Part shown: positions 21,826-31,715 of the stretch, piece after piece
Numbering within the stretch: position 1 is the stretch's first letter
Layout of the letters: each line of letters opens with the position of its first letter
Source of the DNA: Lysobacterales bacterium
Lineage (GTDB): Bacteria; Pseudomonadota; Gammaproteobacteria; Xanthomonadales; SZUA-36
Assembly (NCBI GenBank): GCA_029859645.1
Contig: JAOUCS010000020.1
Location: forward strand, 1-40,490
Length of the DNA: 40,490 nt
Reading direction: 5' to 3'
Made by a program: the position numbers and the translations under genes
The notes under the pieces: generated by a model
Databases searched by the model: none
Told to the model about the DNA's origin: nothing
Seen by the model: the letters and a program-made list of their open reading frames with translations, nothing else

Positions 21826-23244
21826 GTGAGTAAAAAAACACGACGGGAATTTCTCGCTGCCGGGTTATTGGGAGCGGGCAGCCTTTCACTGGGGCTGGTG
21901 GCCTTTGCCAGGTACCGTTCAACGGGCAGGCCGCCCCGGATTACCGAGCCGATGGGTTCGCTGGTGCCGGTAGCGGACGAAGCGACGGGCTTACCTTTGG
22001 TCAAGTTGCCGGAAGGGTTCCGTTACAGGTCCTTTTCCTGGGCCGGCACGAAATTGCATGACGGCTACACGGTGCCTCGTTGTGCTGATGGCATGGGTGT
22101 CGTCAGCCAGAAAGGAAGCAGGGTGACGCTGGTCAGAAACCATGAATTGACCGGCAATTCAGGTCCTATCGGAGATCCCGAAAAGGCCTATGACCATTCG
22201 CCGGGGGGTACGACCACGCTGGTTTTTGACACGGAAAGCGAGGAACTGGTGGACTCGTGGGTCAGCCTGGGCGGCACGCTCAACAATTGTGCCGGGGGCG
22301 TTACGCCCTGGGGCAGCTGGTTAAGCTGCGAAGAATCCGTTTTCAATCCCGAAATGGCCCATCTTTCACCGCCCAGAAAACAGCGTTACTGGACTGTAGA
22401 AAGAGAACGCTTGCCGCATGGTTACGTGTTCGAGGTGCCGGGCGAGGGCGTGGCCAGGCCTGAACCCATTGTCGACATGGGGCAGTTTTTTCACGAAGCG
22501 GCCGTGGTCGATCCGTCCAGCGGCATTGTGTACATGACTGAAGACACCGGGCCGAAAGCCGGGTTTTACCGGTATCTGCCGAATGTTCCCGGGCAATTGA
22601 ACCGTGGCGGCAAACTGCAGATGATGAAGGTGGTCGACCGTCCCAACATGACCGATTACCTGATCGTGGGGCAGCAGATGGACGTCGAATGGGTCGATAT
22701 TCCCGACCCCGCGGCCGGCCTTACCCGCAAGCACCCGAACGGTGATGGCGTGGTGCAGCAGGGCCTTGCGGCAGGTGGCACGGCATTCGTCGCACTCGAG
22801 GGCTGCGCCGTCATGGAAGACAGGGTGTATTTCACATCCAAGCTGGGGGGGCGGGCAATGGCTGGATACGTACTTGAGTATCATCCCGGGCTGGAAAAAA
22901 TCTGGATGGTGTACGAGTCGGCCGGCCACAGTTATTTCTCCGGACCGGACAATATCGTGGTCAGCCCGCGGGGCGGCCTGGTGGTCTGTGAAGACCGGCT
23001 CAATGCCGAAAAGGGTGCGCAGAATGTATGTGGTCTCACACGGGACGGTGAATTTTTCAGATTTTGCCAGGTCAATCCTCGCCTGAAAGGCGTTTATGCA
23101 GGGCATGATCTGTCCAGATCCGCTTTGTACAGTGAGTGGGCCGGCGCCACGTTTTCTCAAGACGGTGACTGGATGTTCATCAACATCTTCAATCCCGGGG
23201 TGACACTGGCGATCACCGGGCCCTGGCAGGATGGATATTTCTGA
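21826..23244 (+). CDS. PhoX-like (DUF839) Tat-exported phosphatase
   Basis: A 472-residue protein with a clear twin-arginine signal: TRREFLAAGLLGAGSLSLGL at residues 4-23. The body has PhoX-family hallmarks: VRNHEL, the metal-binding CAGGVTPWGSWLSCEES, YMTEDTG, and late ISGPDN-like and CEDR segments. PhoX enzymes are calcium/iron-dependent periplasmic alkaline phosphatases active on phosphate esters; substrate preference here is unknown. The start is GTG with AAGGA nine bases before it. It sits between ffh and the rpsP operon, an unusual neighbour for translation genes. Confidence 0.85.
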   Translation: MSKKTRREFLAAGLLGAGSLSLGLVAFARYRSTGRPPRITEPMGSLVPVADEATGLPLVKLPEGFRYRSFSWAGTKLHDGYTVPRCADGMGVVSQKGSRVTLVRNHELTGNSGPIGDPEKAYDHSPGGTTTLVFDTESEELVDSWVSLGGTLNNCAGGVTPWGSWLSCEESVFNPEMAHLSPPRKQRYWTVERERLPHGYVFEVPGEGVARPEPIVDMGQFFHEAAVVDPSSGIVYMTEDTGPKAGFYRYLPNVPGQLNRGGKLQMMKVVDRPNMTDYLIVGQQMDVEWVDIPDPAAGLTRKHPNGDGVVQQGLAAGGTAFVALEGCAVMEDRVYFTSKLGGRAMAGYVLEYHPGLEKIWMVYESAGHSYFSGPDNIVVSPRGGLVVCEDRLNAEKGAQNVCGLTRDGEFFRFCQVNPRLKGVYAGHDLSRSALYSEWAGATFSQDGDWMFINIFNPGVTLAITGPWQDGYF

Positions 23245-23329
23245 GTTTATTCAGTGGATTGTTGTTTTCTTTTGGACAAAAGGGGGGTAAAATGTGCGGT
23301 TTGCTAGGATTCAACTGGAATCAATAAAG

Positions 23330-23581
23330 ATGGTTAAAATCAGATTGTCACGCGGCGGAGCCAAGAAGAAGCCGTTCTATCACATCGTGGTTAGCGATAG
23401 CCGGAGAGCTCGTGATGGCCGTAACATCGAGCGCCTGGGGTTTTTCAACCCGGTCGCGCGTGGCCAGGAAGAGCGCCTGCGTCTTGACCTTGAGCGCGTA
23501 GATTACTGGACGGGCGTTGGCGCCCAGGTCAGTGAACGGGTCAAATCGCTGGTCTCCGAGGCTCGCAAAGAAGCTGCCTGA
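23330..23581 (+). CDS. rpsP: 30S ribosomal protein S16
   Basis: An 83-residue S16 of normal length ([30 protein letters not shown] is typical). The frame is open upstream to 23294, but all homologues start at MVKIRL, so ATG 23330 is used. It is the first gene of the rpsP-rimM-trmD-rplS operon. TAAAAT at 23288-23293 could be a -10 box. Confidence 0.97.
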   Translation: MVKIRLSRGGAKKKPFYHIVVSDSRRARDGRNIERLGFFNPVARGQEERLRLDLERVDYWTGVGAQVSERVKSLVSEARKEAA

Positions 23582-23600
23582 TCCTTCCGCAGGCGATGAC

Positions 23601-24116
23601 GTGAATGTCGGGCCGCAGGCTGAACGGAAAATTGTTCAGATCGGACATATTTCAGGCGTTCATGGCATCAAGGGTTGGGTCAGAATCTATTCTTTGACCG
23701 AACCCAGGGAAGCCATATTTGAATATCAACCCTGGTTGTTGGGCGAAACTCATAGAGAGGTCCGAATACTGCAGGGTAAGAAGCAAGGCAAGCACCTGGT
23801 TGCCCTGCTGGAAGAAGTCGATGATCGCGACCAGGCAGAAAGCCTGCTCAAGCAGCCCATAGCGGTTTATCGTGATCAGTTTCCGGAATTGCCGGATAAC
23901 GAGTTCTACTGGGAAGACCTTGCCGGTCTTGCCGTCAGGCTCGAAGATGGCACCGAACTGGGAACCATAGACAGTATGCTGGCCACCGGCGCAAACGACG
24001 TAATGGTGGTCAGGGGCGAAAAGGAACGATTGATTCCTTTTGTCCCGGGGCAGTATGTAAAGAAGGTGAGCCTGGACGGCGGTTTCGTGGTTGTCGACTG
24101 GGATCCGGAATTTTGA
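23601..24116 (+). CDS. rimM: Ribosome maturation factor RimM
   Basis: A 171-residue protein that assists 16S 3'-domain maturation by binding S19. The N-terminal beta-barrel (VQIGHISGVHGIKGWVRIYSLTEP) is followed by the PRC barrel (EFYWEDLAGLAVRLEDG.ELGTI), ending IPFVPGQYVKKV and VVDWDPEF. I use GTG at 23601, which gives the family length; the frame extends further upstream but overlaps rpsP. One base separates its stop from the GTG before trmD. Confidence 0.93.
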   Translation: MNVGPQAERKIVQIGHISGVHGIKGWVRIYSLTEPREAIFEYQPWLLGETHREVRILQGKKQGKHLVALLEEVDDRDQAESLLKQPIAVYRDQFPELPDNEFYWEDLAGLAVRLEDGTELGTIDSMLATGANDVMVVRGEKERLIPFVPGQYVKKVSLDGGFVVVDWDPEF

Positions 24117-24119
24117 GTG

Positions 24120-24875
24120 ATGAGAATTCAAGTCATCACACTGTTTCCGGAGGCGTTTACGCCGTTGGTCAGCCTGGGTGTTACGGGTCGGGGGATCAGC
24201 GACGGAAAAGTCAGCCTGGAGTTGCTTAACCCGCGCGAATTTGCGAAGGACAGGCACCGGACGGTTGACGACAGGCCGTACGGCGGAGGCCCCGGGATGG
24301 TGATGGCGGTGGAACCGCTGCGCAGCGCCATCAAAGCCGCCAGGAATGCTGCAAGTGGCGCCACCGGGCCGGTGAAAACCAGCTTGCTCAGCCCGCAGGG
24401 CAAGCTACTGGACCAGGGCGCGGTGAAAGAATTAGCCCGGCGAGAAGAACTGATTCTCGTTTGTGGGCGTTACGAAGGAATCGATGAAAGGCTGATCGAG
24501 CTGGAAATCGATGAGGAATGGTCAATTGGTGACTATGTCCTCAGCGGTGGGGAACTTGCCGCGGCGGTGTTGATTGACGCCGTCACACGGTTGCTGCCGG
24601 GCGTGCTTGGAGACGAGCAGTCGGCACAACAGGATTCGTTCATGGGCGGATTGCTGGATTGCCAGCACTACACCCGGCCCGAGGAAATCGAGGGTCTGGC
24701 CGTACCACCGGTTTTGATGTCCGGTGACCACGGAGCCATTGAACGCTGGAGAAAAAAACAGTCACTCGGAAGAACCTGGCTACGAAGGCCGGGTTTGATT
24801 GAAGAGCTGGCACTGGATACGGAATCAGAAGCATTGCTGGCTGAGTTCAAAGACGAATACAGGAAAGAGAAATGA
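24120..24875 (+). CDS. trmD: tRNA (guanine-N1)-methyltransferase TrmD
   Basis: A 251-residue SPOUT methyltransferase that makes m1G37 in tRNAs and so prevents frameshifting. It shows [40 protein letters not shown] and the knot segment [16 protein letters not shown] and ATG start codons are adjacent (24117 and 24120). ATG is preferred because homologues begin with M(R/W)I. The stop overlaps the rplS start by four bases. Confidence 0.96.
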   Translation: MRIQVITLFPEAFTPLVSLGVTGRGISDGKVSLELLNPREFAKDRHRTVDDRPYGGGPGMVMAVEPLRSAIKAARNAASGATGPVKTSLLSPQGKLLDQGAVKELARREELILVCGRYEGIDERLIELEIDEEWSIGDYVLSGGELAAAVLIDAVTRLLPGVLGDEQSAQQDSFMGGLLDCQHYTRPEEIEGLAVPPVLMSGDHGAIERWRKKQSLGRTWLRRPGLIEELALDTESEALLAEFKDEYRKEK

Positions 24876-25219
24876 CCAACATTATTGACGAAATCAACGC
24901 GGAACAGCTGAACAACAATATTCCCGAGTTCGCGCCGGGTGACACCATTGTCGTCAGCGTTAAAGTTAAAGAAGGCAACCGCGAACGCCTGCAGGCTTTT
25001 GAAGGTGTTTGCATAGCCATCCGCAACCGTGGCCTCAACTCGGCGTTCACCGTGCGCAAGATTTCACACGGAACCGGGGTAGAGCGTGTTTTCCAGACGC
25101 ACAGCCCGCTGATCGACTCGATCAAGGTCAAGCGTCGTGGCGACGTCAGGCGCGCCAAGCTTTACTACTTGCGTGAGCGCGAAGGCAAGTCCGCCCGTAT
25201 TAAAGAAAAGTTGGGTTAG
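24872..25219 (+). CDS. rplS: 50S ribosomal protein L19
   Basis: A 115-residue L19, identical in length to E. coli L19, at the 30S-50S interface. [32 protein letters not shown] and [19 protein letters not shown] are diagnostic. It is the last gene of its operon and is followed by a strong terminator. Confidence 0.98.
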   Translation: MTNIIDEINAEQLNNNIPEFAPGDTIVVSVKVKEGNRERLQAFEGVCIAIRNRGLNSAFTVRKISHGTGVERVFQTHSPLIDSIKVKRRGDVRRAKLYYLREREGKSARIKEKLG

Positions 25220-25240
25220 GCGCCACGTCGACCAGAACAT

Positions 25241-25270
25241 AAAACCCGCCTTTCGGCGGGTTTTTATTTT
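25241..25270 (+). terminator. Intrinsic terminator of the rpsP-rplS operon
   Basis: AAAACCCGCC-TTTC-GGCGGGTTTTT forms a GC-rich stem with a tetraloop and ends in a run of T residues, about 20 bases after the rplS stop. Confidence 0.93.
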
Positions 25271-25353
25271 TACCGGGTGCTCTCTCTTTCGGGGCACTTT
25301 TTTTTGCTGCGCAAAAACTCGTCCTCTCTCTCACACCCGCTTTGATTTTGGCA

Positions 25354-25381
25354 CTTGATTCTGGTGGCAGCACCCTCATTT
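25354..25381 (+). promoter_or_regulatory. Putative sigma-32 heat-shock promoter of htpG
   Basis: CTTGATT (25354-25360) and CCTCATTT (25374-25381) are 13 bases apart. They closely match the sigma-32 consensus CTTGAAA / CCCCATnT and lie about 36 bases before the htpG start. Confidence 0.65.
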
Positions 25382-25416
25382 ATCTGTGCATCGAAACAAC
25401 CTGCAGTTGAGAGACT

Positions 25417-27342
25417 ATGAGCGAAACACCTACTGTTGAAACCCATGCGTTCCAGGCGGAGACCCGCCAGGTTCTGCACCTGATGATTCATTCCCTGTAT
25501 TCCAACAAGGAGATTTTCCTGCGGGAACTGGTCTCCAACGCCTCCGATGCTCTGGATCGGCTGCGCTTCACTGCGATTGCCGACGACAGCATCTACGAAG
25601 GCGACAGCGACCTTCGGATTGAAATCGAAGCAGATGAGGAAGCGGGTACCCTGACCATTCGCGACAACGGCATCGGCATGAGCCGCGATGATGTGATGGA
25701 AAACATCGGGACCATCGCGCGATCAGGCACGCGGGCCTTCCTGGATCGGCTCAGCGGTGATGAGAAAATGGACGCGCACCTGATCGGACAGTTCGGGGTC
25801 GGCTTCTATTCTTCTTTCATCGTGGCGGACAAAGTCACCGTGCTGACCCGCAAGGCCGGGGAGGCAGCAGAGTCGGGAGTGCGCTGGGAATCGGACGGTG
25901 GCGGCGAGTATTCATTGGAGCCTGTTGATAAGGAAACGCACGGCACCGAAGTGATCCTGCACCTGAAGGCAGATGAAAACGAATTTCTCAACAGCTGGAC
26001 GCTGAAGTCCCTGGTCAGCCGTTATTCCGACCACATCGGTTTTCCAATTCGTATGCCGGAAGAAGTCACCAGCGGTGAAGCCGAAAAGGGCGAAGAGGCA
26101 GACACCCGGGTTGAGTGGAAAGACGTGAACAAGGCTTCGGCGCTGTGGACGCTGCCGAAATCCGAGATTTCAGACGAGGAATACCAGTCGTTCTACAAGT
26201 ACCTGTCGCATGACCTGGACGATGCCATGTGCTGGGCGCACAACAAGGTCGAGGGCAGCCAGAGCTACACCACGCTGTTATACATCCCGGAAACCGCGCC
26301 GATGGACCTGATGCTGCAGCGCGATGAACGCACCGGCCTGCGCCTATACGTGAACCGTGTGTTCATCATGGATGCCGCACAGCAGTTGCTGCCCCATTAC
26401 CTGCGCTTCGTTCGGGGCGTGGTGGATTCTGATGATCTGCCGCTGAACGTGTCCCGTGAATTGCTGCAGGAAAACGAGCTGTCCGGCAAGATTCGTTCAG
26501 CCGTCATCCGTCGCAGCCTGGACATGATCGGCAAGGTGGCGAAAGACGATGCGGAGCAGTATGAAAAGTTCTGGAACCAGTTTGGCGCGGTGATCAAGGA
26601 AGGCGTGGTGGAGGATTTCTCCAACCGCGACCGCATCACCCCGTTGCTGCGTTTCGCTTCCACCAAGGGTGACGGCGCCAAGCACGTGGTGGACCTGGCC
26701 GGCTACATCGAGCGCATGCCGGAAGGGCAGGAGGCCATTTACTACATCACGGCCGAAAACCACCAGGCTGCGGCCAACAGCCCTCACCTGGAAGTGTTTC
26801 GCAAGAAAGGCATCGAGGTATTGCTGATGTCCGACCGGGTGGACGAATGGATGATGGCCTACTTCACCGAGTTCGACGGCAAACCGTTCAAGTCGGTGGC
26901 CAAGGGCGACATCAACCTGGCATCCATCGGTAAGGAAGAAGCAAAGGATGAGGAGGCAGAGGAAGCAAAAGACGAGTCTGCTCTCGATGCCGATCTGCTG
27001 AAGAAAATCGGCGAGTCACTCGGCGATCACGTCAGCGAAGTGCGCAGCAGTCAGCGCCTGACCGATTCCGCCTCCTGCCTGGTCCTGGGTGACCAGGAAA
27101 TGGCGTTGCACCTGCAGCGATTGCTTGAGCAAGCCGGCCAGGACGTGCCCGACAGCCGACCCGTGCTGGAACTGAATCCAACGCATCCGCTGGTGGAAAA
27201 GCTGGCCGGAGAAGAAGATCAGCAGGCCTTTGGCGATTTGTCGCTGGTGCTGTTTGAACAGGCGCTGCTGTCCGAAGGGGCGTCGCTGGAGGATCCGGCC
27301 GGTTTCGTGCGCAGAGTGAACAGCCTCCTGCTCGAGAAATGA
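25417..27342 (+). CDS. htpG: Molecular chaperone HtpG (Hsp90)
   Basis: A 641-residue Hsp90. The N-terminal GHKL ATPase shows NKEIFLRELVSNASDAL, DNGIGM, GTIARSGT and GQFGVGFYS. The middle domain has NVSRELLQEN and the C-terminal dimerisation domain ends near NSLLLEK. An acidic linker (KEEAKDEEAEEAKDE, around residue 510) joins the last two domains. HtpG folds and remodels clients with DnaK. A sigma-32-like promoter precedes it, consistent with heat induction. CCAGGC-ATCA-GCCTGG just after the stop is a hairpin without a U-run. Confidence 0.97.
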   Translation: MSETPTVETHAFQAETRQVLHLMIHSLYSNKEIFLRELVSNASDALDRLRFTAIADDSIYEGDSDLRIEIEADEEAGTLTIRDNGIGMSRDDVMENIGTIARSGTRAFLDRLSGDEKMDAHLIGQFGVGFYSSFIVADKVTVLTRKAGEAAESGVRWESDGGGEYSLEPVDKETHGTEVILHLKADENEFLNSWTLKSLVSRYSDHIGFPIRMPEEVTSGEAEKGEEADTRVEWKDVNKASALWTLPKSEISDEEYQSFYKYLSHDLDDAMCWAHNKVEGSQSYTTLLYIPETAPMDLMLQRDERTGLRLYVNRVFIMDAAQQLLPHYLRFVRGVVDSDDLPLNVSRELLQENELSGKIRSAVIRRSLDMIGKVAKDDAEQYEKFWNQFGAVIKEGVVEDFSNRDRITPLLRFASTKGDGAKHVVDLAGYIERMPEGQEAIYYITAENHQAAANSPHLEVFRKKGIEVLLMSDRVDEWMMAYFTEFDGKPFKSVAKGDINLASIGKEEAKDEEAEEAKDESALDADLLKKIGESLGDHVSEVRSSQRLTDSASCLVLGDQEMALHLQRLLEQAGQDVPDSRPVLELNPTHPLVEKLAGEEDQQAFGDLSLVLFEQALLSEGASLEDPAGFVRRVNSLLLEK

Positions 27343-27378
27343 CGCCAGGCATCAGCCTGGGAGAATTGGTTCGGCAGT

Positions 27379-27493
27379 AGAGGCGCAGGGACCATTCCCT
27401 GATGTCAGGACACGCTCGAGACGTCCATGTTCGCTCTTCGGCTGTTCCCGACAGCCGAAGGTCCTGAAATCAGGGAATGGTCCCTGCACCTCT
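27379..27493. repeat. Copy-specific inverted-arm repeat element, copy 1
   Basis: The arms 27379-27411 and 27461-27493 pair over 33 positions with two mismatches. The core 27412-27460 contains TTCGGCTGT-TCCCG-ACAGCCGAA (27437-27459). The core is shared with the elements at 33264 and 33419, while the arms are not. It lies between the convergent htpG and hslR genes and fills most of that gap. Confidence 0.85.
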
Positions 27494-27528
27494 GTGGAAG
27501 ATCTTCCCGGGCAGGCAGGTACCCGGCT

Positions 27529-27912
27529 TTACTTTTGCTTGGTGAATTGGATGATTTGGCGGCGTTGGCGCTTGTCCGGCCGTCGCTGTCTGTTTGCGTG
27601 GGCTTGATGGTCGAGCCTGCGCTTCTGGATTGCGGTTTCCCGGCGCTCGATGCTCGCAGGGTCTTCTTCATACCGCTGTTGTGCGAGTTGTGCCGAAACT
27701 CTCCGGTCACCCAAATCCAGAACGGAAATCTGGAACTCGTCCTCGCCTTTGCGGATGGTCAGCTGGTCGTCAATCGACAGGGTCTTGCCGGGTTTTACGC
27801 GGGTGCCGTTGAGCTGGACTTTGCCGCCCTTGATGGCGTCGCGGGCGAGAGCGCGGGTTTTGTAGAAGCGGGCGGCCCAGAGCCATTTGTCTATTCGGAC
27901 TTTTGCGGTCAC
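27529..27912 (-). CDS. hslR: Heat-shock protein 15 HslR, S4-domain RNA-binding protein
   Basis: A 127-residue protein with the S4 RNA-binding domain at the N-terminus ([35 protein letters not shown]) and a basic, glutamine/arginine-rich tail. Hsp15 recognises 50S subunits stalled with nascent chains. The start overlaps the mutS stop by four bases (ATGA), so it is co-transcribed with mutS. Confidence 0.93.
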   Translation of the reverse strand: MTAKVRIDKWLWAARFYKTRALARDAIKGGKVQLNGTRVKPGKTLSIDDQLTIRKGEDEFQISVLDLGDRRVSAQLAQQRYEEDPASIERRETAIQKRRLDHQAHANRQRRPDKRQRRQIIQFTKQK

Positions 27913-30509
27913 AGGTCTTTCAATTCATACAGCAGGGCGAGAGCCTCTCGCGGTGTCAAAGAATCCGGATCTATTGTGTCAAGTTTATCTTTTAACATAT
28001 TGTTTTCAAATAATTCATTTGGCTCTTTCGGCTCTTCAAATGCGGCCTGATCAAACAGGCCCAGTTGGGGTTCGTCAGCATGTTGCTGGCGCTCGAGCGT
28101 GGCCAGGTGCTGGCGGGCCTGGCGCAGGACTTTTGCGGGGATTCCGGCCAGGGCCGCGACCTGCAGGCCGTAGCTCTGGCTGGCTGGGCCTTCCTGTACC
28201 GAATGCAGGAAGACGATCTTGTCCTTGTGCTCAACCGCCCGCAGGTGAACGTTGGCGACTGACGGTTCCATCTCAGCCAGGCGGGTCAGTTCAAAATAGT
28301 GCGTGGCGAACAATGTGTAGGCACCGACATGACGGACCAGGTGGCCGGCGCAGGCCCAGGCCAGGGCCAGGCCATCGTAGGTGCTGGTCCCGCGGCCGAT
28401 TTCATCCATCAATACCAGGCTGTTGGCGGTAGCGTTGTGCAGGATATTGGCTGTTTCGGACATCTCCACCATGAAGGTAGAGCGCCCGCGCGCCAGGTCG
28501 TCGCCGGCTCCGATGCGCGTGAAAATTCGGTCAATCGGACCGATTTCGGCTGACTGCGCCGGAACCCAGCAGCCGGCGTGGGCCAGCAGGATGATCAGTG
28601 CAATCTGGCGCATGTAGGTCGATTTACCGCCCATATTGGGGCCGGTGATAATCAGCATCCGGGTCCGTTCATCCAGCCGGATGTCATTGGGCGTAAAAGG
28701 CTCCTCCTGTATCTGTTCGACCACCGGGTGGCGTCCGCCCTTGATCCTCAACCCGTCCCGCCGGGTCAATTTCGGCCGCACCAGGTCCAGCCTCTCTGCC
28801 CGTTCCGCAAAGGCGCACAGGACATCGAGCCGGGATAGCCTCGACGCCATGTCCTGCAGTGGATCCAGTGCTTCGAGGAGTTGCTGCAGGAGCTGGTTGT
28901 AACAGTGTTTCTCCCGTGCCAGCGCGCGTTCCCGGCTGGACAGGACCTGGTCCTCGAAGGTTTTGAGTTCCGCGGTGATGTACCGCTCGGCGGCCTTCAA
29001 CGTTTGCTTGCGGGTGTACTCGGGCGGCACCAGCTGCTGGTGCGTGTGCGTGACTTCGATGTAATAACCGTGCACCCGGTTATAGCCTACCTTCAGGCTG
29101 GGGATGCGAGTCTTCTCTTTCTGCTCTTGTTCATAGGCCAGCAGGAACTCACTGGCGTTTTCCGATAGACCGCGCAGCTCATCCAGTTCTTCATCGTAGC
29201 CCTTGGCAATGACACCGCCGTCGCGAATCAACATCGGTGGTTCTTCGATAATGGCCCGCAGCAACAGGTCATGCAGTTCCGGAAAAACCGGCAACTCACC
29301 GATAGCGGCTCCCAGTTCATCGTCACCGCTGCCGAGGATAGCTGCGAGGCGCGGCATCACGCCCAGTGCATGCCTGAGCGTGGTCAGGTCACGCGGGCGC
29401 GCGGTGGCCAGGGCGATGCGCGAAAGAATCCGCTCCACGTCGCCCACCCCTCTGAGTTCATCACGGAACGCCTCGTAGCAGTGGCCGTTCAGCAAGGCGC
29501 CGATGGCGTTGTGCCGTCGGGCCAGTTTTTCACGATTCTGCAGCGGGCTGTTCAGCCAGCGACGCAGCAAGCGCCCGCCCATCGCTGTAATGGAAGAATC
29601 GATAACACTGACAAGGGTTGCGCGTTTGTCTCCTCCCATGCTGGTTTCAATTTCGAGGTTGCGCCGGCTGATCGCGTCCAGGTGCAGGAATTCGTCCTCC
29701 TGCTCCAGCCTGATACTGCGCAAATGGGGCAGGGTGGTGCGCTGGGTTTCCTGAAGGTAGTCCAGCAAGACACCCGCAGCAGTGATCGCTACCGGCGTTT
29801 CTGCAATGCCGAAGCCCCGGAGGTCGGACGTCTCAAACTGCTCACAGAGCATCTTTCCTGACTGCCCTGCGTCGAATTTCCAGGGTGGGCGCTGGCGCAG
29901 TCCTTCCAGGTCGCTAAAAGGCACCTCCAGGCCTTCTTCAATCAGCAGTTCAGCAGGCCGCAGCCGTTCCAGTTGGGCTTCCACGGCTTCCAGCGATTCC
30001 AGCTCCCGCACCAGGAAACGGCCTGAAGCCAGTTCCAGCCATGCTAAAGCGATGGCGTCTTTTCCTACAGCCAGCGCTGCCAGCAGGTTTTCCTGCCGCG
30101 ACTCCAACAGTGCTTCCTCGGTGATCGTGCCAGGGGTGACCACCCGTACCACTTTGCGGTCAACGATGCCCTTACCCGGCATGGGTTCGCTGACCTGCTC
30201 ACAAATGGCCGCTGACTCGCCGAGGCGGACCAGCCGGGCCAGGTAATTATCGAGTGCGTGATACGGCACGCCCGCCATTGGAATAGGGGCACCACCGGAT
30301 TCGCCACGGGTAGTCAGCGTGATATCAAGCAGCCGCGCGGCGAGTTTCGCATCGTCGTAAAACACTTCGTAGAAATCACCCATCCGGAACAGCAACAGGG
30401 TGTCGGGAAATTCAGCCTTGATGCGAAAGTACTGCTGCATCAGGGGGGTGTGTCCCTTGGAACCTTTCAACGATTTTTGTGCAGGTTTGAGCGGGGCTGG
30501 TGAAGACAT
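27909..30509 (-). CDS. mutS: DNA mismatch repair protein MutS
   Basis: An 866-residue MutS. The mismatch-reading Phe-Tyr-Glu is at residues 46-48 (MGDFYE). The C-terminal ATPase has Walker [26 protein letters not shown] and [11 protein letters not shown]. The last residues ([24 protein letters not shown]) match the usual tetramerisation tail. MutS binds mismatches and recruits MutL. It is divergent from pncC with a 47-bp intergenic region and is upstream of hslR. Confidence 0.97.
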   Translation of the reverse strand: MSSPAPLKPAQKSLKGSKGHTPLMQQYFRIKAEFPDTLLLFRMGDFYEVFYDDAKLAARLLDITLTTRGESGGAPIPMAGVPYHALDNYLARLVRLGESAAICEQVSEPMPGKGIVDRKVVRVVTPGTITEEALLESRQENLLAALAVGKDAIALAWLELASGRFLVRELESLEAVEAQLERLRPAELLIEEGLEVPFSDLEGLRQRPPWKFDAGQSGKMLCEQFETSDLRGFGIAETPVAITAAGVLLDYLQETQRTTLPHLRSIRLEQEDEFLHLDAISRRNLEIETSMGGDKRATLVSVIDSSITAMGGRLLRRWLNSPLQNREKLARRHNAIGALLNGHCYEAFRDELRGVGDVERILSRIALATARPRDLTTLRHALGVMPRLAAILGSGDDELGAAIGELPVFPELHDLLLRAIIEEPPMLIRDGGVIAKGYDEELDELRGLSENASEFLLAYEQEQKEKTRIPSLKVGYNRVHGYYIEVTHTHQQLVPPEYTRKQTLKAAERYITAELKTFEDQVLSSRERALAREKHCYNQLLQQLLEALDPLQDMASRLSRLDVLCAFAERAERLDLVRPKLTRRDGLRIKGGRHPVVEQIQEEPFTPNDIRLDERTRMLIITGPNMGGKSTYMRQIALIILLAHAGCWVPAQSAEIGPIDRIFTRIGAGDDLARGRSTFMVEMSETANILHNATANSLVLMDEIGRGTSTYDGLALAWACAGHLVRHVGAYTLFATHYFELTRLAEMEPSVANVHLRAVEHKDKIVFLHSVQEGPASQSYGLQVAALAGIPAKVLRQARQHLATLERQQHADEPQLGLFDQAAFEEPKEPNELFENNMLKDKLDTIDPDSLTPREALALLYELKDL

Positions 30510-30556
30510 CCTGAGCAGTGTAACTTAATGCGGAACGATGCTGAAAGAGTGAGAGT

Positions 30557-31063
30557 GTGCTGGTGCAGAACAACCCGGTTCCTGATGACGCCAGCCTGGC
30601 AGGGCTGGTCGAAGAACTGGCCGCGGTATTGCTTGCCCGGGAACAGACATTGACCGCGGCAGAATCGTGCACCGGCGGCTGGATTGCCAAGGTCTGCACC
30701 GACAGGGCGGGCAGTTCCGGCTGGTTCGACCGGGGATTTGTGACCTACAGCAATGCGTCCAAGCAGGTCATGCTGGGGGTTGACTCTTCCATGCTGTCGG
30801 ACTTCGGCGCCGTAAGCCGGGAAGTTGCGCTAAAGATGGCACAAGGTGCGCAGGCCAGGGCCGGGACGAATATTGCCGTTGCCGTGACCGGTGTCGCCGG
30901 GCCGGCTGGTGGTACGCCGGACAAGCCGGTCGGCACCGTCTGGTTTGCCTGGGCTTACGGGGCATCACTCGATGCTGAGCTGCAACTGTTCCCGGGTGAT
31001 CGTGATGCGGTTCGCCGCCAAACCGTTCAATATGCCCTGCAAGGATTGATCGACCGGCTTTGA
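30557..31063 (+). CDS. pncC: Nicotinamide-nucleotide amidase PncC (CinA C-terminal type)
   Basis: A 168-residue CinA_C domain protein without the N-terminal CinA domain. TAAESCTGGWIA, YSNASKQVMLGV, AVAVTGVAGPAGG and KPVGTVWFA are diagnostic. It deamidates NMN in pyridine nucleotide recycling. GTG at 30557 is taken as start (GAGAG immediately upstream); another in-frame GTG lies two codons later. Its stop overlaps the thpR start. Confidence 0.92.
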   Translation: MLVQNNPVPDDASLAGLVEELAAVLLAREQTLTAAESCTGGWIAKVCTDRAGSSGWFDRGFVTYSNASKQVMLGVDSSMLSDFGAVSREVALKMAQGAQARAGTNIAVAVTGVAGPAGGTPDKPVGTVWFAWAYGASLDAELQLFPGDRDAVRRQTVQYALQGLIDRL

Positions 31064-31611
31064 ATACGCAACAGGGACACCGGCTGTTTTTTGCGCTTGC
31101 TCCTGGTGGTGGAGTACGGCGGCAGATTGAGCAGGTTCAGAGTCACCTCCAGGTCACGGGCCGGGCAGCGAACCCCCGCCAATTTCATGCGACTCTGGCC
31201 TTTTTGGGGCTGCAACCGGCCCGCTTGATTCCGGAAATCAGGGCGATTGCTTCGCGGCTATCCTTCGAGCCATGCACCGTTGCCCTGAATAAAATAGGGC
31301 GGTTCAGCCGGGCCGGTGTTTTGTGGTTGGGCGCCGGCAATATTCCCGCACCGTTGATGCGCTTCCAGCATTCGCTGGTAGACGCCTTGCTGGAGGCCGG
31401 CATAGGGTATGACAAAAAGGCCTGGAAATTTCATGTCACCCTTTATCGCAAAATGAGAAACGCGCCACCGATAATGGATCCTGTCGAAATTGAGTGGCGC
31501 CTGGATGGTTTCGAATTAATTGAGTCCATCAGTGTCCGAAGCGGTGTTGAATACCACTCAATCGGACATTGGAAAGCGCGGCCAGGAGGCGATCTTGCCG
31601 ATGATGTGTAG
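31060..31611 (+). CDS. thpR: RNA 2',3'-cyclic phosphodiesterase ThpR (LigT)
   Basis: A 183-residue 2H phosphoesterase with two HxTx motifs: FHATLAFLG near residue 43 and FHVTLYRK near residue 124. The enzyme opens 2',3'-cyclic phosphates on RNA. It starts with TTG overlapping the pncC stop (TTGA). It sits between pncC and recA. Confidence 0.9.
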   Translation: MNTQQGHRLFFALAPGGGVRRQIEQVQSHLQVTGRAANPRQFHATLAFLGLQPARLIPEIRAIASRLSFEPCTVALNKIGRFSRAGVLWLGAGNIPAPLMRFQHSLVDALLEAGIGYDKKAWKFHVTLYRKMRNAPPIMDPVEIEWRLDGFELIESISVRSGVEYHSIGHWKARPGGDLADDV

Positions 31612-31715
31612 GAATTGAACCTGCCCGTCAAAAATCGGCTGAAGCAGGACTTTGGGCTGTGTCATAATTGCGGGCAACTGCGTGACAGGCGCATAAAAAA
31701 ATAACGGAGAGGAAC

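Noticed and set aside
27427..28050. 207-codon plus-strand ORF over the repeat element, hslR and mutS end
   Set aside because: Antisense to hslR with its strong S4 domain; it starts inside the inverted-repeat element.
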